Origin: Diplodia intermedia
Taxonomy: Eukaryota; Ascomycota; Dothideomycetes; Botryosphaeriales; Botryosphaeriaceae
Length of the DNA stretch: 64,000 bases
Assembly (NCBI GenBank): GCA_021495925.1
Contig: JAKEKT010000120.1
Location: forward strand, 1 to 64,000
Direction of reading: 5' to 3'
The position numbers were made by a program, and so were the translations under genes. How positions within the stretch are numbered: position 1 is the stretch's first letter; the number at the start of each line of letters is the position of its first letter. Shown here piece after piece: positions 33,360 to 44,468 of this stretch. The notes beneath the pieces were generated by a model. It saw nothing but the letters and a program-made list of their open reading frames with translations, searched no databases and was not told the DNA's origin.

Positions 33360-33563
33360 CTACGGAAACACATTGTCAGGGTCGAAGGCTACGATATGAT
33401 GTTTCGGATCTTTACCCATCAAGAGGAGCTCATGAAGTTCGCGGGGCTCAACGGAGGGATGACGCCGTGAGCGTCTGACGCAGTGCCATATCAGCAGCGC
33501 TGATGGCGGCATAGAAACACAGAGGCTGATGATGGCGATAAGGGATTCTGGAGACAATGGCAT
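33360..33563 (-). CDS. possible small single-pass membrane protein (67 aa)
   Basis: An ATG-started frame has a hydrophobic segment (SLIAIISLCVSMPPSALLIW), a Cys, a basic RRSRRH patch and a hydrophilic end (LHELLLMGKDPKHHIVAFDPDNVF). The layout, helix then basic stop-transfer, is that of a real small membrane protein, and the tail does not look random. The family is unknown and there is no independent support. Confidence 0.35.
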   Translation of the reverse strand: MPLSPESLIAIISLCVSMPPSALLIWHCVRRSRRHPSVEPRELHELLLMGKDPKHHIVAFDPDNVFP

Positions 33564-34314
33564 TTTTCGACTTCGCGGAGCTATTTGATCGAGAGGCTGG
33601 GGGATGCGTTCACTCTGAGACCGAAAGACAAAAACGCTGGTCGACTGACAGAAGGGAATGAATCTCGAAAGCGACGTGAGAGTCGCGGTTTTATGTTTTC
33701 GAGTAGAAGCGTAATGCTCGGGCAGGCAGATGTCCCCAAAGCCTGTCACACGAAGATGTTGCAGCCAGCGAACATCGAGGTTCCACGAAGGAGGCTTGTC
33801 ACGGCAGAACTGCTCGCGATATTTCGGCGTTGCACCAATCGTTGGCAGAGTGTGCTCAAGGCGGTGGCGCCTCATGCGCAGCATGCAGTAACAGCCGTCA
33901 GACCGGTGCGTTAAGCCTCGTGCATGCTTAGCTGTGGCGTAGACATATCCGAGGTCGAGGTTTTGGTCAACGACCAATCATAAGGCTCAATCGTTTGGAT
34001 GCGTCACAATCAGGGCATGCAGGCAATCGAAAACTCGTCGGGCCTCCCGCGAAACCCCGCCAATTATTTCGCAGCTGACGACAGACGATTCAGCCCCCTA
34101 CGCGAAGCGATATTCTGGCCGCTGGCCAATCGGCCTGTGACTGCATAACCTCAGCCTTGCGAACCTGAACAAGTGGAAGCCTGGCAATCTTCTCGCCACG
34201 TAGTTGTGAGCGTGGCCTTTACACGACGCTTCTCATCCACCTTCTGCGCTCCTTTCCATCTGCAAGACCGTCCAACTTCGTCGTGCCGATACAGCAGCGC
34301 CGTCTACACCCCAG
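33564..34314. other. 5' flank of the Clr5-ankyrin gene
   Basis: Non-coding as far as I can see; presumed promoter and 5' untranslated region. Confidence 0.5.
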
Positions 34315-37300
34315 ATGGAGGAGCTATGGTCGTCCCACAAGGAGATCATCCGGTATCTCTACCTCGTCAAAGGTATGACGAGGCAAGATGTCATGAGCAA
34401 GATGGAAGACGACTATGAATTCAGAGCGAGGTAAGAGGACCCCTGGAGTCATGCTTCAAACGCCAACTAAACTCTCTCGACAGTGCTGGCCAGTATGAAC
34501 GACAGTTCAAGAAGTGGGGCTTCCGGAAGAACCTCACTCCCAGCGAATGGCAACTCGTCTCACGGCGCATCGACAAAAGAAAGAGGGATGGCAAAGAGAC
34601 TGATCTCAAGATCCACGGCATCCGGGTTCCGCCAAAGAAGGTGGATAAGGCGATCTCACGATACGGACAAGGCTCTGCTTTCGACAATGCGAGAGAAAGT
34701 AAGAGGCTCCCAGCATCACAACCTTGGTGATGTAGCAGTGTAGCTTACTTGAGTAGGATTCCGTAGCCCTACACCGCCCACAGGTGTCAGCTTCTCTCCT
34801 CAACCAACCTACTCTCTATCCCCGGACCTCTATACCCTCCCTTGGCAGGCTATCTCAAGTTCTGTCTCGTCATTGTTCCATGCAAACCCTGAATTCCTTC
34901 AGCGACTTTCAGGGACACTGGTGGGACCATCCTCGGCATCAAGGCGAAGCCTCACTCGCGCCTGCGTCCCGAAGCTTGATGCCAACGTCACAATGTCATT
35001 CCCGAGGGCCTCGGATGTTCCTGTCTTTGCCGATTTCATTTTCTCGGCATTCGTCGCAACGAATCATATCCGAGATCCATCCAAGGAATATGATGATCCC
35101 GAGCTATCCAGGCCCTCGGTAGTGAGAGCTCTCTGCACTCTTCGAGCCCCAAATGTCTTGCAGATACTGAAAGCATTGAAGCTCAAGGACGAGCCGGTCG
35201 TGGACGCTCTTTCTCACTCGCTATTCAAGGAAGCACTTCTGTCTCAGAACGTCGGTTTGACCGCGATGCTCCTGAAGACTTCCGTCTTCGATGTGGCTGA
35301 TCTTCTACCTGGACCTTGGCCAAAGGATGACTTGCGTTCGAGCATACAGACACTCCCAAGAAGGAACTCGCAGGATGCCCGACCCCCTCTTCAAGTCGCA
35401 ATCGAAACTGGAAACATCAAGCTAGTGCGGATTCTCATTGACCATGGTGCTGATGTCAATATTGTGGGAGCAGGTGGTTGTGACATGTTCAGGGTTGCAG
35501 CCACCGTACCCTCTGAGGATATCCTTGACCTGCTTTTGGAGAGCGTTCAAGGGATTTCCCTTCCTTATTTACGCGCATGCCTAGCTCATGGCTTGTTTGA
35601 CCACGCAAGCCGTATTTGGCCACAAATAAAGGGCTTGACCTCAGTCCACGAAAAGCTCGAGACGGAGATGCTTACTGGGGCTGTCCGGGCTGGTCATATC
35701 CCTTTTGTCAAGGACCTACTTGAAAATGGAGCGGACCCCAATGCCTTCAACAAGGCCTATGAAAGCCCTCTCCAACTTGCGAGCGAATCCGATGGGGACT
35801 GCCTTGCAATTGCCAAAATACTGGTGGAGTGGGGCGCCGATCTGGATTTCCGCTTCGACGATGGCGATGGTAACTTACGGATGCCTACGCCTCTTCAGAA
35901 TGCGGCACGACGGAACAACCTTGCGGTAGCTGCATTCCTCATCGACGAAGGCGCAGACCCAAATGCAAAAGTCACAGTCGATAGCATGGACAATATATTT
36001 GAATCAAGGACATTCGGCTCCTGCACACTCAACCTCGCGCTCCAAGCAAAATCCGACACTCGCATGATTGAAATGCTTCTAGAGGCGGGTGCCAACCCGG
36101 ATGATTCCACGTTATCACATGCCTTGCGGTACCACAGTGATCCACAGGCCTTTCAGCTCCTCATGCGCTATGGTGCTCCAATTTCCAGCGAGCTCTTCCT
36201 TTCCGCGGCACCGGCTGGGAACATTTGGGTTGTTCAACTCTGTTTGGACGCCGGTGCGAACTTAAATAAGATCCATAACGGTAAGACGGCATTGGGAGCC
36301 ACACTAATAGCGATGATATTCGCCTCTGAATCCAGTGGAGTGGTTAATGAACAACTATGGGAGATGTGCACATTTCTCCTTGAGCGAGGTGCGGATGTCA
36401 ATATCCATTCATCTCGCCCACCCCTGTCGTACGCACTCGAAATAACGGCCCGGACAGGGCAGAGACATTTGGTTGAACACTTCCTTTCGAGAGGAGCACA
36501 CTGCGACAACCCAGATGTCTTAGAAGAAGCCGTCGGTACTAGGGATCCCATTGTGCTAGAAAGAATACTCGATGCCGCAGCGACCCGCCCAGGCTTCAAA
36601 GGGGCATTCATGTCATCGTGTCTTGGGCATGGGGCACTATGCATGGCTGCTAAGAAAAATGACGTTGGAGCTACCAAGAGCCTCGTTTCGAGAGGTGTCA
36701 ATTTGAAAAGCGCTTGTGCCACCAGGGTACTCCAGTCCGCGTGCGAATCCGCCAGAACCCAATCTGGTGTCATTGAAGTGCTCCTATCCGGTGGCGTTCC
36801 TACCAATTTTTCCCAATGTTGTGGGTTCGATAGGTGTGGACCGTCTTATTACATCTCTCATCTCCATCCAGTACAGTTACTCGCGAGAGCGGGAGACGCA
36901 GAAGGTGTCCAAAGTCTATTGAATTATGGCGCGGATCCAAACCTTTACGGAAGCGTATATGACTTCATTGCCGACGAGGATTCTCAGATATATATATCAA
37001 TCCTTAGCAGCGCAGCTGCGGGCGGGCATCCCACAATCGTCAAGGAGTTGCTCAAAGCTGGAGCCGAGACCAACCTTCCAGCACGCGGAAAATTCGGAAG
37101 AACTCCTCTCCAGTCCGCAGCGCAATGTGGCCATATCGATGTAGTCGAGCTACTTATCGACGAAGGCGCAAACGTGAACGCAGAGCCGGCCGAATATGCT
37201 GGAGTTACAGCACTCCAAGCAGCAGCAATTAGAGGATTTGTGGGAATAGCCGCCAAGTTGATCGAACATGGAGCAGATGTCAACGCCCCCGCATCGAAGA

Positions 37301-37512
37301 AAGCCGGACGGACGGCTCTCGAGGGAGCTTGCGAACATGGAAGAGTTGACATGGTGGAGTTTCTGGTACAAGCTGGGGCGGATCTACGAGCTGCTCAGTA
37401 CAAAAATGCGTTGGTGTTTGCAAGGAAGAACGGCTTCGGTGCGGTTGCGCGGCTCCTCGAGAGACGGAGAGAAGACTTGAAGATGGATGAATTTGTCAAC
37501 TTCCCCGCTTGA
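34315..37512 (+). CDS. Clr5-domain protein with ankyrin repeats
   Basis: Exons 34315-34430, 34484-34698 and 34757-37512 (donors gtaaga and gtaaga, phases 2 and 1) give 1028 residues. The N terminus is a Clr5 domain split by intron 1: EELWSSHKEIIRYLYLVKGMT, DVMSKMEDDYEFRASAGQYE, FKKWGFRKNLT. From about residue 300 there are roughly 15 ankyrin repeats, clearest near the end (GRTPLQSAAQCGHIDVVELL, GVTALQAAAIRGFVGIAAKL). Fission-yeast Clr5 was named for a role in heterochromatic silencing. In Pezizomycotina the domain is usually fused to ankyrin or TPR repeats, with unknown function. The gene runs towards a NACHT-ankyrin gene and is 6.8 kb from the transposon island. Exon structure is well supported. 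Confidence 0.9.
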
Positions 37513-38878
37513 GAATTTCTTTTCTGAATGATCCCTATTTCCCTTGTTCCGTTATGGGCGTTTGGCTTCCCGTAAGGTATTGCTCAGTTGATTCTAAAAA
37601 TTGAATTTCTCCCAACTGTTATCGACGATCACGTCCAACTCAACCACAAGTGAAAGCAACGCCGTCAGAGCAACCATACAACAAGCTCCCTTTTCACGAA
37701 ATCGCCTTCTCTGACTGTACCCTCTCCTCCACATAAACTCCACCCAAATCAGCACACACCCCATCGAAACCGCCACAACAACCCGCCTGCACCATCCGCA
37801 CAAGAGCCTCCCCCCAGACTCCCCCACGCATACCACACCTACCCTACACCTTTGAACCCACACATATATCACCCCTACCTCCACCATCTTCCACCTCTAC
37901 CCACACCCCAGCAACAGACCCGCCCACACCACCCCATCCCCTGATCCCCCAAACAAACAAACCCCCGCCTCCGCCTCCGCCTCCACCTCCAACACCACCA
38001 CCACACCCACACCCACACCACCCCGACGCCTCCCCCCGCCCACCCCCGCCGCTGCCGTCACGACCGCGATCCCCCCTCCACATACGTCAGTCAGCGACCC
38101 GCCCGCCCGCCCGCCCGCCCGCCCAGCGTCTGGCTCGTCACCGCGGACGCCCGGTAGCGAGCAGCGAGCAGCGAGCAGCCGCCACCGCCGCCGTCGCCGC
38201 CACCATTGTCGTCGTCACTGTTTTCAGTGTGGAGTGAGGGGCAGTGCTGCGGACTGGGGGGGTGTGTGGCGGGGAGTGTGGCGGGGTTGAGACGGGGGAG
38301 GAGAACTGGGTTGACGGGCGCTGTGGGAGCCTCGCGCAGAAATCTCGCGATCGACATGCATAGGTACGGCGCCGCTTCGTAGCGAATCAGATTGACGCAC
38401 ATTTGTGAAGCCTCCGTTCTCACACCGCAGTCTCCGACCTCCCTTCTTGAACCTTGATTGAAACGATCGAGTGGCTTAACGCAAATGTGAAAAATCGGAA
38501 GTATCACTTGACTACAAATCGAGAAGCAAGCCGATCTCCACTATTACAAAGCTTGATGCAACAATCATGTAGAGACTGAATAGTTCGCCATATACTACTA
38601 ATCCTGTAAGCAGTTTTGTCGGTTTCTTGGTTGGTCTGTTTGATGGTTCGGAAGACAAGGCATGACGAGCCCAAAGGAATGAAATACAAGTACGGAATCT
38701 CACAAGGGAATAGGGACTGCAGGGTCAAGACGCGGATCCAGGAATTCTCCAAAAGACTTTTTGAGACGGACAAGAGTGTATGGGGAGTCTTCACCACTCC
38801 TGTAGAAGTGGAGGAAATCTGGTCTGCAGATGGCAGAAGTCCAAGCCAGGGCATCTTGATTCACAGCTGAATAAATGC
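37513..38878. other. region between convergent gene ends, low complexity
   Basis: C-rich CCA/CCT stretches at 37740-38080, a CCCG/GCCC microsatellite at about 38098-38124 and non-coding DNA up to the NACHT gene's stop. No gene is recognised. Confidence 0.5.
38098..38124. repeat. (CCCG)n microsatellite
   Basis: Six or more uninterrupted CCCG units. Confidence 0.85.
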
Positions 38879-41800
38879 TTAGTCGATGATTATCGGGTCC
38901 GACTGGGTTCCGCAGGTTTTCATCTTCTTGACAGCCTTGGTGTAACGACACATTTCTGGATCTGGTTTGACATCTCGAGAAAGTCCTGGGGAACAGTCTT
39001 CCCCATGGCCCTCAAAGACGCTCCTTTTCCGCGATAGAATGGTTTGACGGTTTGCTGGTATCGTTCTACCGCGGTGGTGGTCGATTTCTTCGTTCAAGAT
39101 CTGCTTCAAACGCTTTGACAGATCGTGGGGGAAGTATTGTTCGATGAGGCTGACCAGTGAAAAACTGCGCATCGAGCTAGAGACGGAAACGAATGGGTCT
39201 GCGCCGTGCCTGAGGAACTCTTCCATGAGGTTTGCGTGGCAACTGCTGACGGACAAGAACCCCAGGTCTGAGACGCGGTTCAAAAACGCCTCCCATGGGG
39301 ATTTTTCATTCAAAGCAGCGTCGCGCCGATTCGGATCAACTCCATACCTCAAGAGCTGCTGAAGTACTCTCAGTGTCCTTTCTGGAGGCTGCACCGACAA
39401 GCTTTGAACGATTTGCGCTCCCCAGGTGAGATGGCGGGTATTTGGTGAGTCAACATCCGCCCCGTTGGCCAGAAGGACTTCCAAGATCCTGGTGTGCGAG
39501 ACCGTCCCCCAGCTGGTCAAGCCATGGCTGCTCAGTTGGAAGAATGTCTCGGTAGACCACATGGGCGCCTTTGGAAACTCGACACCGTTGTCGAGGAGCC
39601 ATAGAATGATGTCGATCCGGCCTCTTCCGCCCACATCTGCCAAGGTTCTTTCTAGTAGTTGAGGGCCGAGGGAGTTGAAATTGATGAAGCCTTTGACGGC
39701 CTTGTGCTTCAAGTAGCTCACCAAACCTCGATCAATAGCATCTTCCAGGAGACCCAGTGAAGGCAAGTCGCGGGGTAGTCGGCCACTGCGGTAGTTTTCG
39801 GGAATCAGGAAATAATTCCCCTGATCAACAACGTCGGCGTCTAGGTGCCCGCTGGCTTCTGCCAGGACACACTCGTGCCATAGAGCCTTTCTTATCCTCC
39901 CGGTATAAGACTCGTCCCGATGAAGGTACTGATGAAGAATTTTGATCTCTCCTACTAACGCCAAAGTTGCATGCCTGTGAGGACAAAAGTTTGCGGGCAG
40001 GCCACGTTCCCAGGATGTGTCTTGGAGAAGAAAGTCGCAAAAGCTTCGATGCAAGAACCCAACCACCTCATGAGGTTGCGAGCCATAGGAACTGGTTGAG
40101 TAGTAGCTTGATGTAAGGGAAACTACTCCGGCATGCGGTTTCGACCGAGAGCTGACCGTTGAGGTGCTTTTGGTGCCGCCGGCCTGGACTTCGAGAAGAC
40201 CTTTGCAACGTGCTTCTAGACGTCGTTCAGCCTGAAACCATCTTTCTTGGAAATCAGCAATGCTCAGTTGACTTGGACGGATTTTAAGAGCCAATTCGAC
40301 GTCATCTCCCATCAAGAACGAGAACGCAAGGAGTGTAAGCGGCTGTGAGCCTTCCAGCGCAATTTTGAACAAGCAAAAAGTTTTTGTCTTGTATATGTCT
40401 TCGACTTGATTGAGAATATGCGTGAAGAAGTCGGAGAGCTCGGGCGGGAACGAGTGAAGCCTCTGTCTAAGCGTGACAGCGCTGTCTCCATTAGTAAGTC
40501 CACGTTGCAGAGACCTGACCGCCAGGGCAACCCAGAGGAAAACGCCCTGAGCCTTTTCAACGATTTCCAGAGTGATATCGTTCATGAGCTCACTATCGGG
40601 ATGATAGCGCTGCGCTATGGTCGTTGACAAATTGTCCCGGACATAGGACGCAATGTCGTTCCTAGTCAAATCCTCAAGGTACAGCTTGTGGTCTGTTCGG
40701 TCCCCAAAGCTATCTTCAAAGCAATTCCACGGGCGACTGGAAAGGCAGAGCTTGATGTTCGCCGAACGGTTTATGTCTTTGAGGCAGCCCAGAATATCGC
40801 ACATATCTCCGTCGTATTCGTCAAGGCCGTCAATGAAGAAACAGAACTTGGAAAACCCGGTTCTCTGACGTGCCAGACAGGCTAAAAGAGACGCGAGCTC
40901 TGTTTGACTCCACGAGTCGTAGCGAGGTTTCTCTGGTGGGCACAATGTCATAATCCACTCTTGATTCTTGTCCAAGATCTCGAAGACAATTGATTGCAGG
41001 AGACCTTCAAGAGACTTCTGCATGGAGGTTCCAACATGCCAGAAAAAGAATTTGGCAATGACCAGGTGGTGGGATCCAGCCCATGCTTTGAGAGATTCCG
41101 TGGCCTTCGAATGCTCGCAAAGATACTTCATGAGAGTTGACTTGCCGGAACCCGGCTTCCCAGACACCCAGAATATTCCGGTACCTGAGTGCAACCAACT
41201 ATGGAAAGCAAATTGTGAGCGTGGATTGGTCGACTCCGAGGACTGGCTGTCGAAGACCCAATGGAAGGTTTTTTCATGCGCCTTTCTGACCGTCAAGTAC
41301 CGTGATGCAATTGTTGAGTATTGCAAACTTTTCAGGATGTCCCTTTTTCGTTTGAGTTCTGGAGTCATGAGATAGGAAAAAGTTTCGTGGAACGCATTCA
41401 AGTCTGTCTTCAGGGCGAAGTCGGCATTAGCTCTTTCAAGATTCTCCACAAGAGTTGTCAGCTGAGCAATGCCTTGACGTTGATTGTTGTCTGAATCCTG
41501 CAGTGTTCAGCATGGTCGCGATTCCCTCCTTGATGGATATCAACTGTCGACTGTCACGTGGAATCAGCAAAATCCTCGATTTGGGAGAGAACAGACTCAA
41601 GGAGCTCTAGCTAAATATTTTGTATATGCAAAACTTTGTCCGCGATCAACTTCTACAATGTGGGAATCATTGTAGCACCTGTCAAGCCGTGCTACCACCA
41701 CCTTATGCTTGTGATCTGTGGAACTAAGAGAGCCAAGCAATAGGAAAGATTGGGTACAGTACTGAAAGATATAGGGCCAAAATTTAGAACTTACCCACTA

Positions 41801-42216
41801 TTGTCCTGAAGGTGTAAAGTGATCTGTTGCCGAATCGCCAAGAGGCGCGCCTGGATACCCTCCATCTTATCTTTCGGTAAGTACGACCTGAAGGCAAGAC
41901 GAATGCTCTGAACTTTTGAAGGCGAAGTGCTTTGAACACGTTTCAGCATCTCGAGTAATTCAGCGGCTAGTTTCTCACTGCGTTCTGTGAGCTCCAGAAG
42001 GGATCTGTCATGAATAGCGCCTTGAGAGATGTGATTTTCGCGTTTGAAAGACTGCCGTATATCTGCCAAGTCTTGCTTGATGCAATCGAGTTCGTCATGT
42101 TCACCGGAACATCCTTTGCAGCGATAGATCTCGCAAGCCTTGGAGAACAGCTTCGCACCGAATTCAACGAGCTGGACGATGGTACCGGCAAGACCGAGGA
42201 CCGAGAATGGTTCCAT
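38879..42216 (-). CDS. NACHT/STAND protein with ankyrin-like C terminus (NLR-like)
   Basis: Exon 1 (42216 to about 41795) encodes a helical N-terminal domain starting MEPFSVLGLAGTIVQLVEFG, typical of fungal STAND proteins. The main exon (about 41497 or 41490 to 38879) carries the NTPase: P-loop GIFWVSGKPGSGKSTLMKYL near 41120-41175, Walker B FFIDGLDEYDGD near 40830-40860, and the sensor-like LCLSSRPW. A winged-helix/linker part and a few ankyrin repeats (EVLLANGADVDSP, RYGVDPNRRD, FLRHGADP) follow. The junction between the exons is unsettled. The best donor at 41794 leaves phase 2, while acceptors near 41491-41498 need phase 0 or 1, so a small extra exon, a weaker donor (GTGGGT at 41798) or a frameshift must be involved. 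Fungal relatives act in heterokaryon incompatibility and non-self recognition. ATP-binding motifs look intact. Confidence 0.85.
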
Positions 42217-42570
42217 TGCCGGTGCAGGCGAGGACGGTGGCGCGGCAGATGACAATCAAGTAGAATGGAGACTATAGGAGATTGCGAGAAATGATTTAGG
42301 CGCAGTCAGTCGAAATTTTTTTCAATGCTGCGGGGCCAGCTCAGCCTCGAGTGTTGCACAGTAGGCCACAGGCAGTCGGAATGTCTGCCTTGCACAGCCG
42401 CCCAGTGATGACCAATTACATCGCGCTTAGCATGCATGTATATGGCACAGGGGTTCTGGCGAATCAGACTGGCGAGAAGTGCGGCAGAGAAAAAGAAAAC
42501 ATTCCTTGGCAGCATTGCTCTTGTAATGCAGTGATCGGGTATCAAAAGTCGAGGAAATGGAGGGCTCCAT
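42217..42570. other. spacer between Prp38 3' end and NACHT gene start
   Basis: 354 bp, both neighbours on the minus strand. It should hold the NACHT gene promoter. No element is recognised. Confidence 0.5.
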
Positions 42571-43353
42571 TCAATCCTCAATCGGGGACCTACTGCCTCC
42601 GCGGCTCCGCTCCTCAATCTCTCCGCTCTCCTCTCTCTCGTCCCTTTCTCTACCGTTTTCCATATCTTCATCTCCATCCTCATCCAGCTGCTCAACCTCA
42701 TCACCCAACGGGCTCTCCCTCGGATCCAGCAGATCCAAATCCTCCAGCAGCGTCCTCGACGGCATCTTCCACAGACTCGTCGCGCAAACCCGATCCTTCG
42801 TCAGCAAGTCATCCACGAACTGATCCACATACGTCAACGTAAACCCATCCCGCATCCGCCTCTTCAACTTCCGATAATCCGCCAGCAACGGCTCCAACGT
42901 CTTATAAATCTCCGGCGGCTCCCACGCCAGGCGGATATAAAACGCCGCCAGCGCCCTCAAATACTTGAACTCGCCCTTCACCCCCGGCGCCCTGCTCTCA
43001 TCCTCCTCCTCCTCCCCTTCCCTCTCCTCCCCCTCATCCCCCGGCCAATTCAGATACGCCAATATGATCTCCTTCTCGGGCACCAGCTGCAGCAGCTTGA
43101 ACGCGAGGCACAGGAACGGCGTCGGCTTGCCCAGGCCGCCGTAGGTGCCGCCGACAAAGGTCAGCTCGGCGGCGCGGTCGCACAGCGTCGCCGCGTTGAG
43201 GCCGAAGCACTGCTCCTTCCAGTAGTACGACTCGGTGATGCGGTCGCGCACGGCCTTTTCGAAGAGCAGCGCCGGGTTCTGGCCGCGGATCAGCGCGCCG
43301 CTGTAGCCGCGGTCGTCGAGCAGCGCTTTGGCGTCCGCTTGGTGGGAGGCCAT
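42571..43353 (-). CDS. prp38: pre-mRNA splicing factor Prp38
   Basis: A single exon of 260 residues. Prp38 is a component of the precatalytic spliceosome (tri-snRNP/B complex), needed for activation in the nucleus. The PRP38 fold is easily read: ALIRGQNPALLFEKAVRDRI, ESYYWKEQCFGLNAATLCDRA, GGTYGGLGKPTPFLCLAFKLLQL, EFKYLRALAAFYIRL, YRKLKRRMRDGFTLTYVDQFVDDLL. A short acidic insert (about 15 residues of E/D/G/R) sits between LAYLNWPGD and the next helix. The end is a charged tail with Arg/Glu/Ser repeats. The start at 43353 matches the family start, and the length is usual for fungi. Confidence 0.95.
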   Translation of the reverse strand: MASHQADAKALLDDRGYSGALIRGQNPALLFEKAVRDRITESYYWKEQCFGLNAATLCDRAAELTFVGGTYGGLGKPTPFLCLAFKLLQLVPEKEIILAYLNWPGDEGEEREGEEEEDESRAPGVKGEFKYLRALAAFYIRLAWEPPEIYKTLEPLLADYRKLKRRMRDGFTLTYVDQFVDDLLTKDRVCATSLWKMPSRTLLEDLDLLDPRESPLGDEVEQLDEDGDEDMENGRERDEREESGEIEERSRGGSRSPIED

Positions 43354-44266
43354 GGGTTCGGTTTCGTCTTCTCTTTTTTGTTGCTTTTTTGGATGTGTGC
43401 GGGAGTGGTGGTGTGGGCTTGCTGCCTTTGCTTCACGGCCCGTGGAGGGAATGCGGGTGAGGTACGCGGCGGGTGGGGTGGGTTGTGGTTGTGTTGCGCT
43501 GGGCTATGCGATGTGCGATGGGAGGCGAGGTCTGCGGGTGTTGGATGTGGTCCAGTAATGCGGGGAGGTCGCGGCGCTTGATAGGTCTAGCGCTCGGGGG
43601 ATTGGGGCGTGAGCGAGCGTGTGGTGGGTGGTGGCGCAAAAAAAGCTTCGTTGGAGAGCTTGCAGGTGGTGAAGAAGCGCGCAGCTTTGGCACGGGCCTC
43701 GGGCGGTGACGCGAGGCCAAGCTTCATAGGGCTGAATGTTCTGCCTGAGGCATGAAAAAGTTGCGGCTCTTGTTTCGCTTGGCGGAAGACCATGTACAAT
43801 CAGAATTGCGCCACGATCATCACTCGTCCGGCTCGTCAATCTCAATCGTTGGCAATAAGAAGCGACTATTATTGGCGGCCCAGATGTTACCCGATATGGT
43901 GGCCATGTCCAGGACCAGCTGGGGGCGTCCGGATGATTCCGAGCACAAGCGAGATCTGGGTTGCACCAAGCCCCTTTTATCTCGCCTTCAGTACGCGCAA
44001 GAAGACCGATGCGATTCATCGCTGCGCTGGCAGGTGACCGGTCGGCTCAGGGTGAAGCGTGAAGAGCTGGCATTTTCTGGGGCCGCGCCCCTGAGTAACT
44101 GGTTGCGGACATGGTTGTGATGATCGTGGAGACGGTAGGAGATCCGCCTTAGGGGCCTGCCAACGTCCGCTGGAAATGCCGCAGGCACGACAACTGACAG
44201 CGGAAACGTCTGTGTCCGCTCCGACGAGTCGCGCGCTCGGCTGACTGTGCCGTATAAGCGCGCCGC
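43354..44266. other. 5' flank of prp38, left flank of the transposon island
   Basis: GC-balanced DNA with no recognisable gene. It ends in ATAAT, the target site duplicated by the copia insertion. Unlike the island it shows no RIP signature right up to the LTR. Confidence 0.55.
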
Positions 44267-44271
44267 ATAAT
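44267..44271. repeat. 5-bp target-site duplication of the copia element, left copy
   Basis: ATAAT directly before the TGTGG start of the left LTR; an identical ATAAT follows the right LTR at 63071-63075. Confidence 0.85.
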
Positions 44272-44468
44272 TGTGGAACGCCAAGCGTGCGAACGATCAC
44301 TGCTAAATTAAGAAGCTATCTAAGCTGCTTATATAGTAGTAATCTAAGCTACTAAACAAGGGGCCAGTAGCGTTTCGTAATAGGCCACCTGCCGCAAGAA
44401 GCGGTAAATAGGCTAACTAAGTAGATGCCGTGTCTACTTATCGATAGAGTCGTATAGAGGCACTAATA
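44272..44468 (-). repeat. left (3') LTR of the copia element, 197 bp
   Basis: It aligns without gaps to 62874-63070. All differences are C/T or G/A transitions. The outer part (to ~44365) keeps the C/G states and the inner part carries T/A states. Confidence 0.92.
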
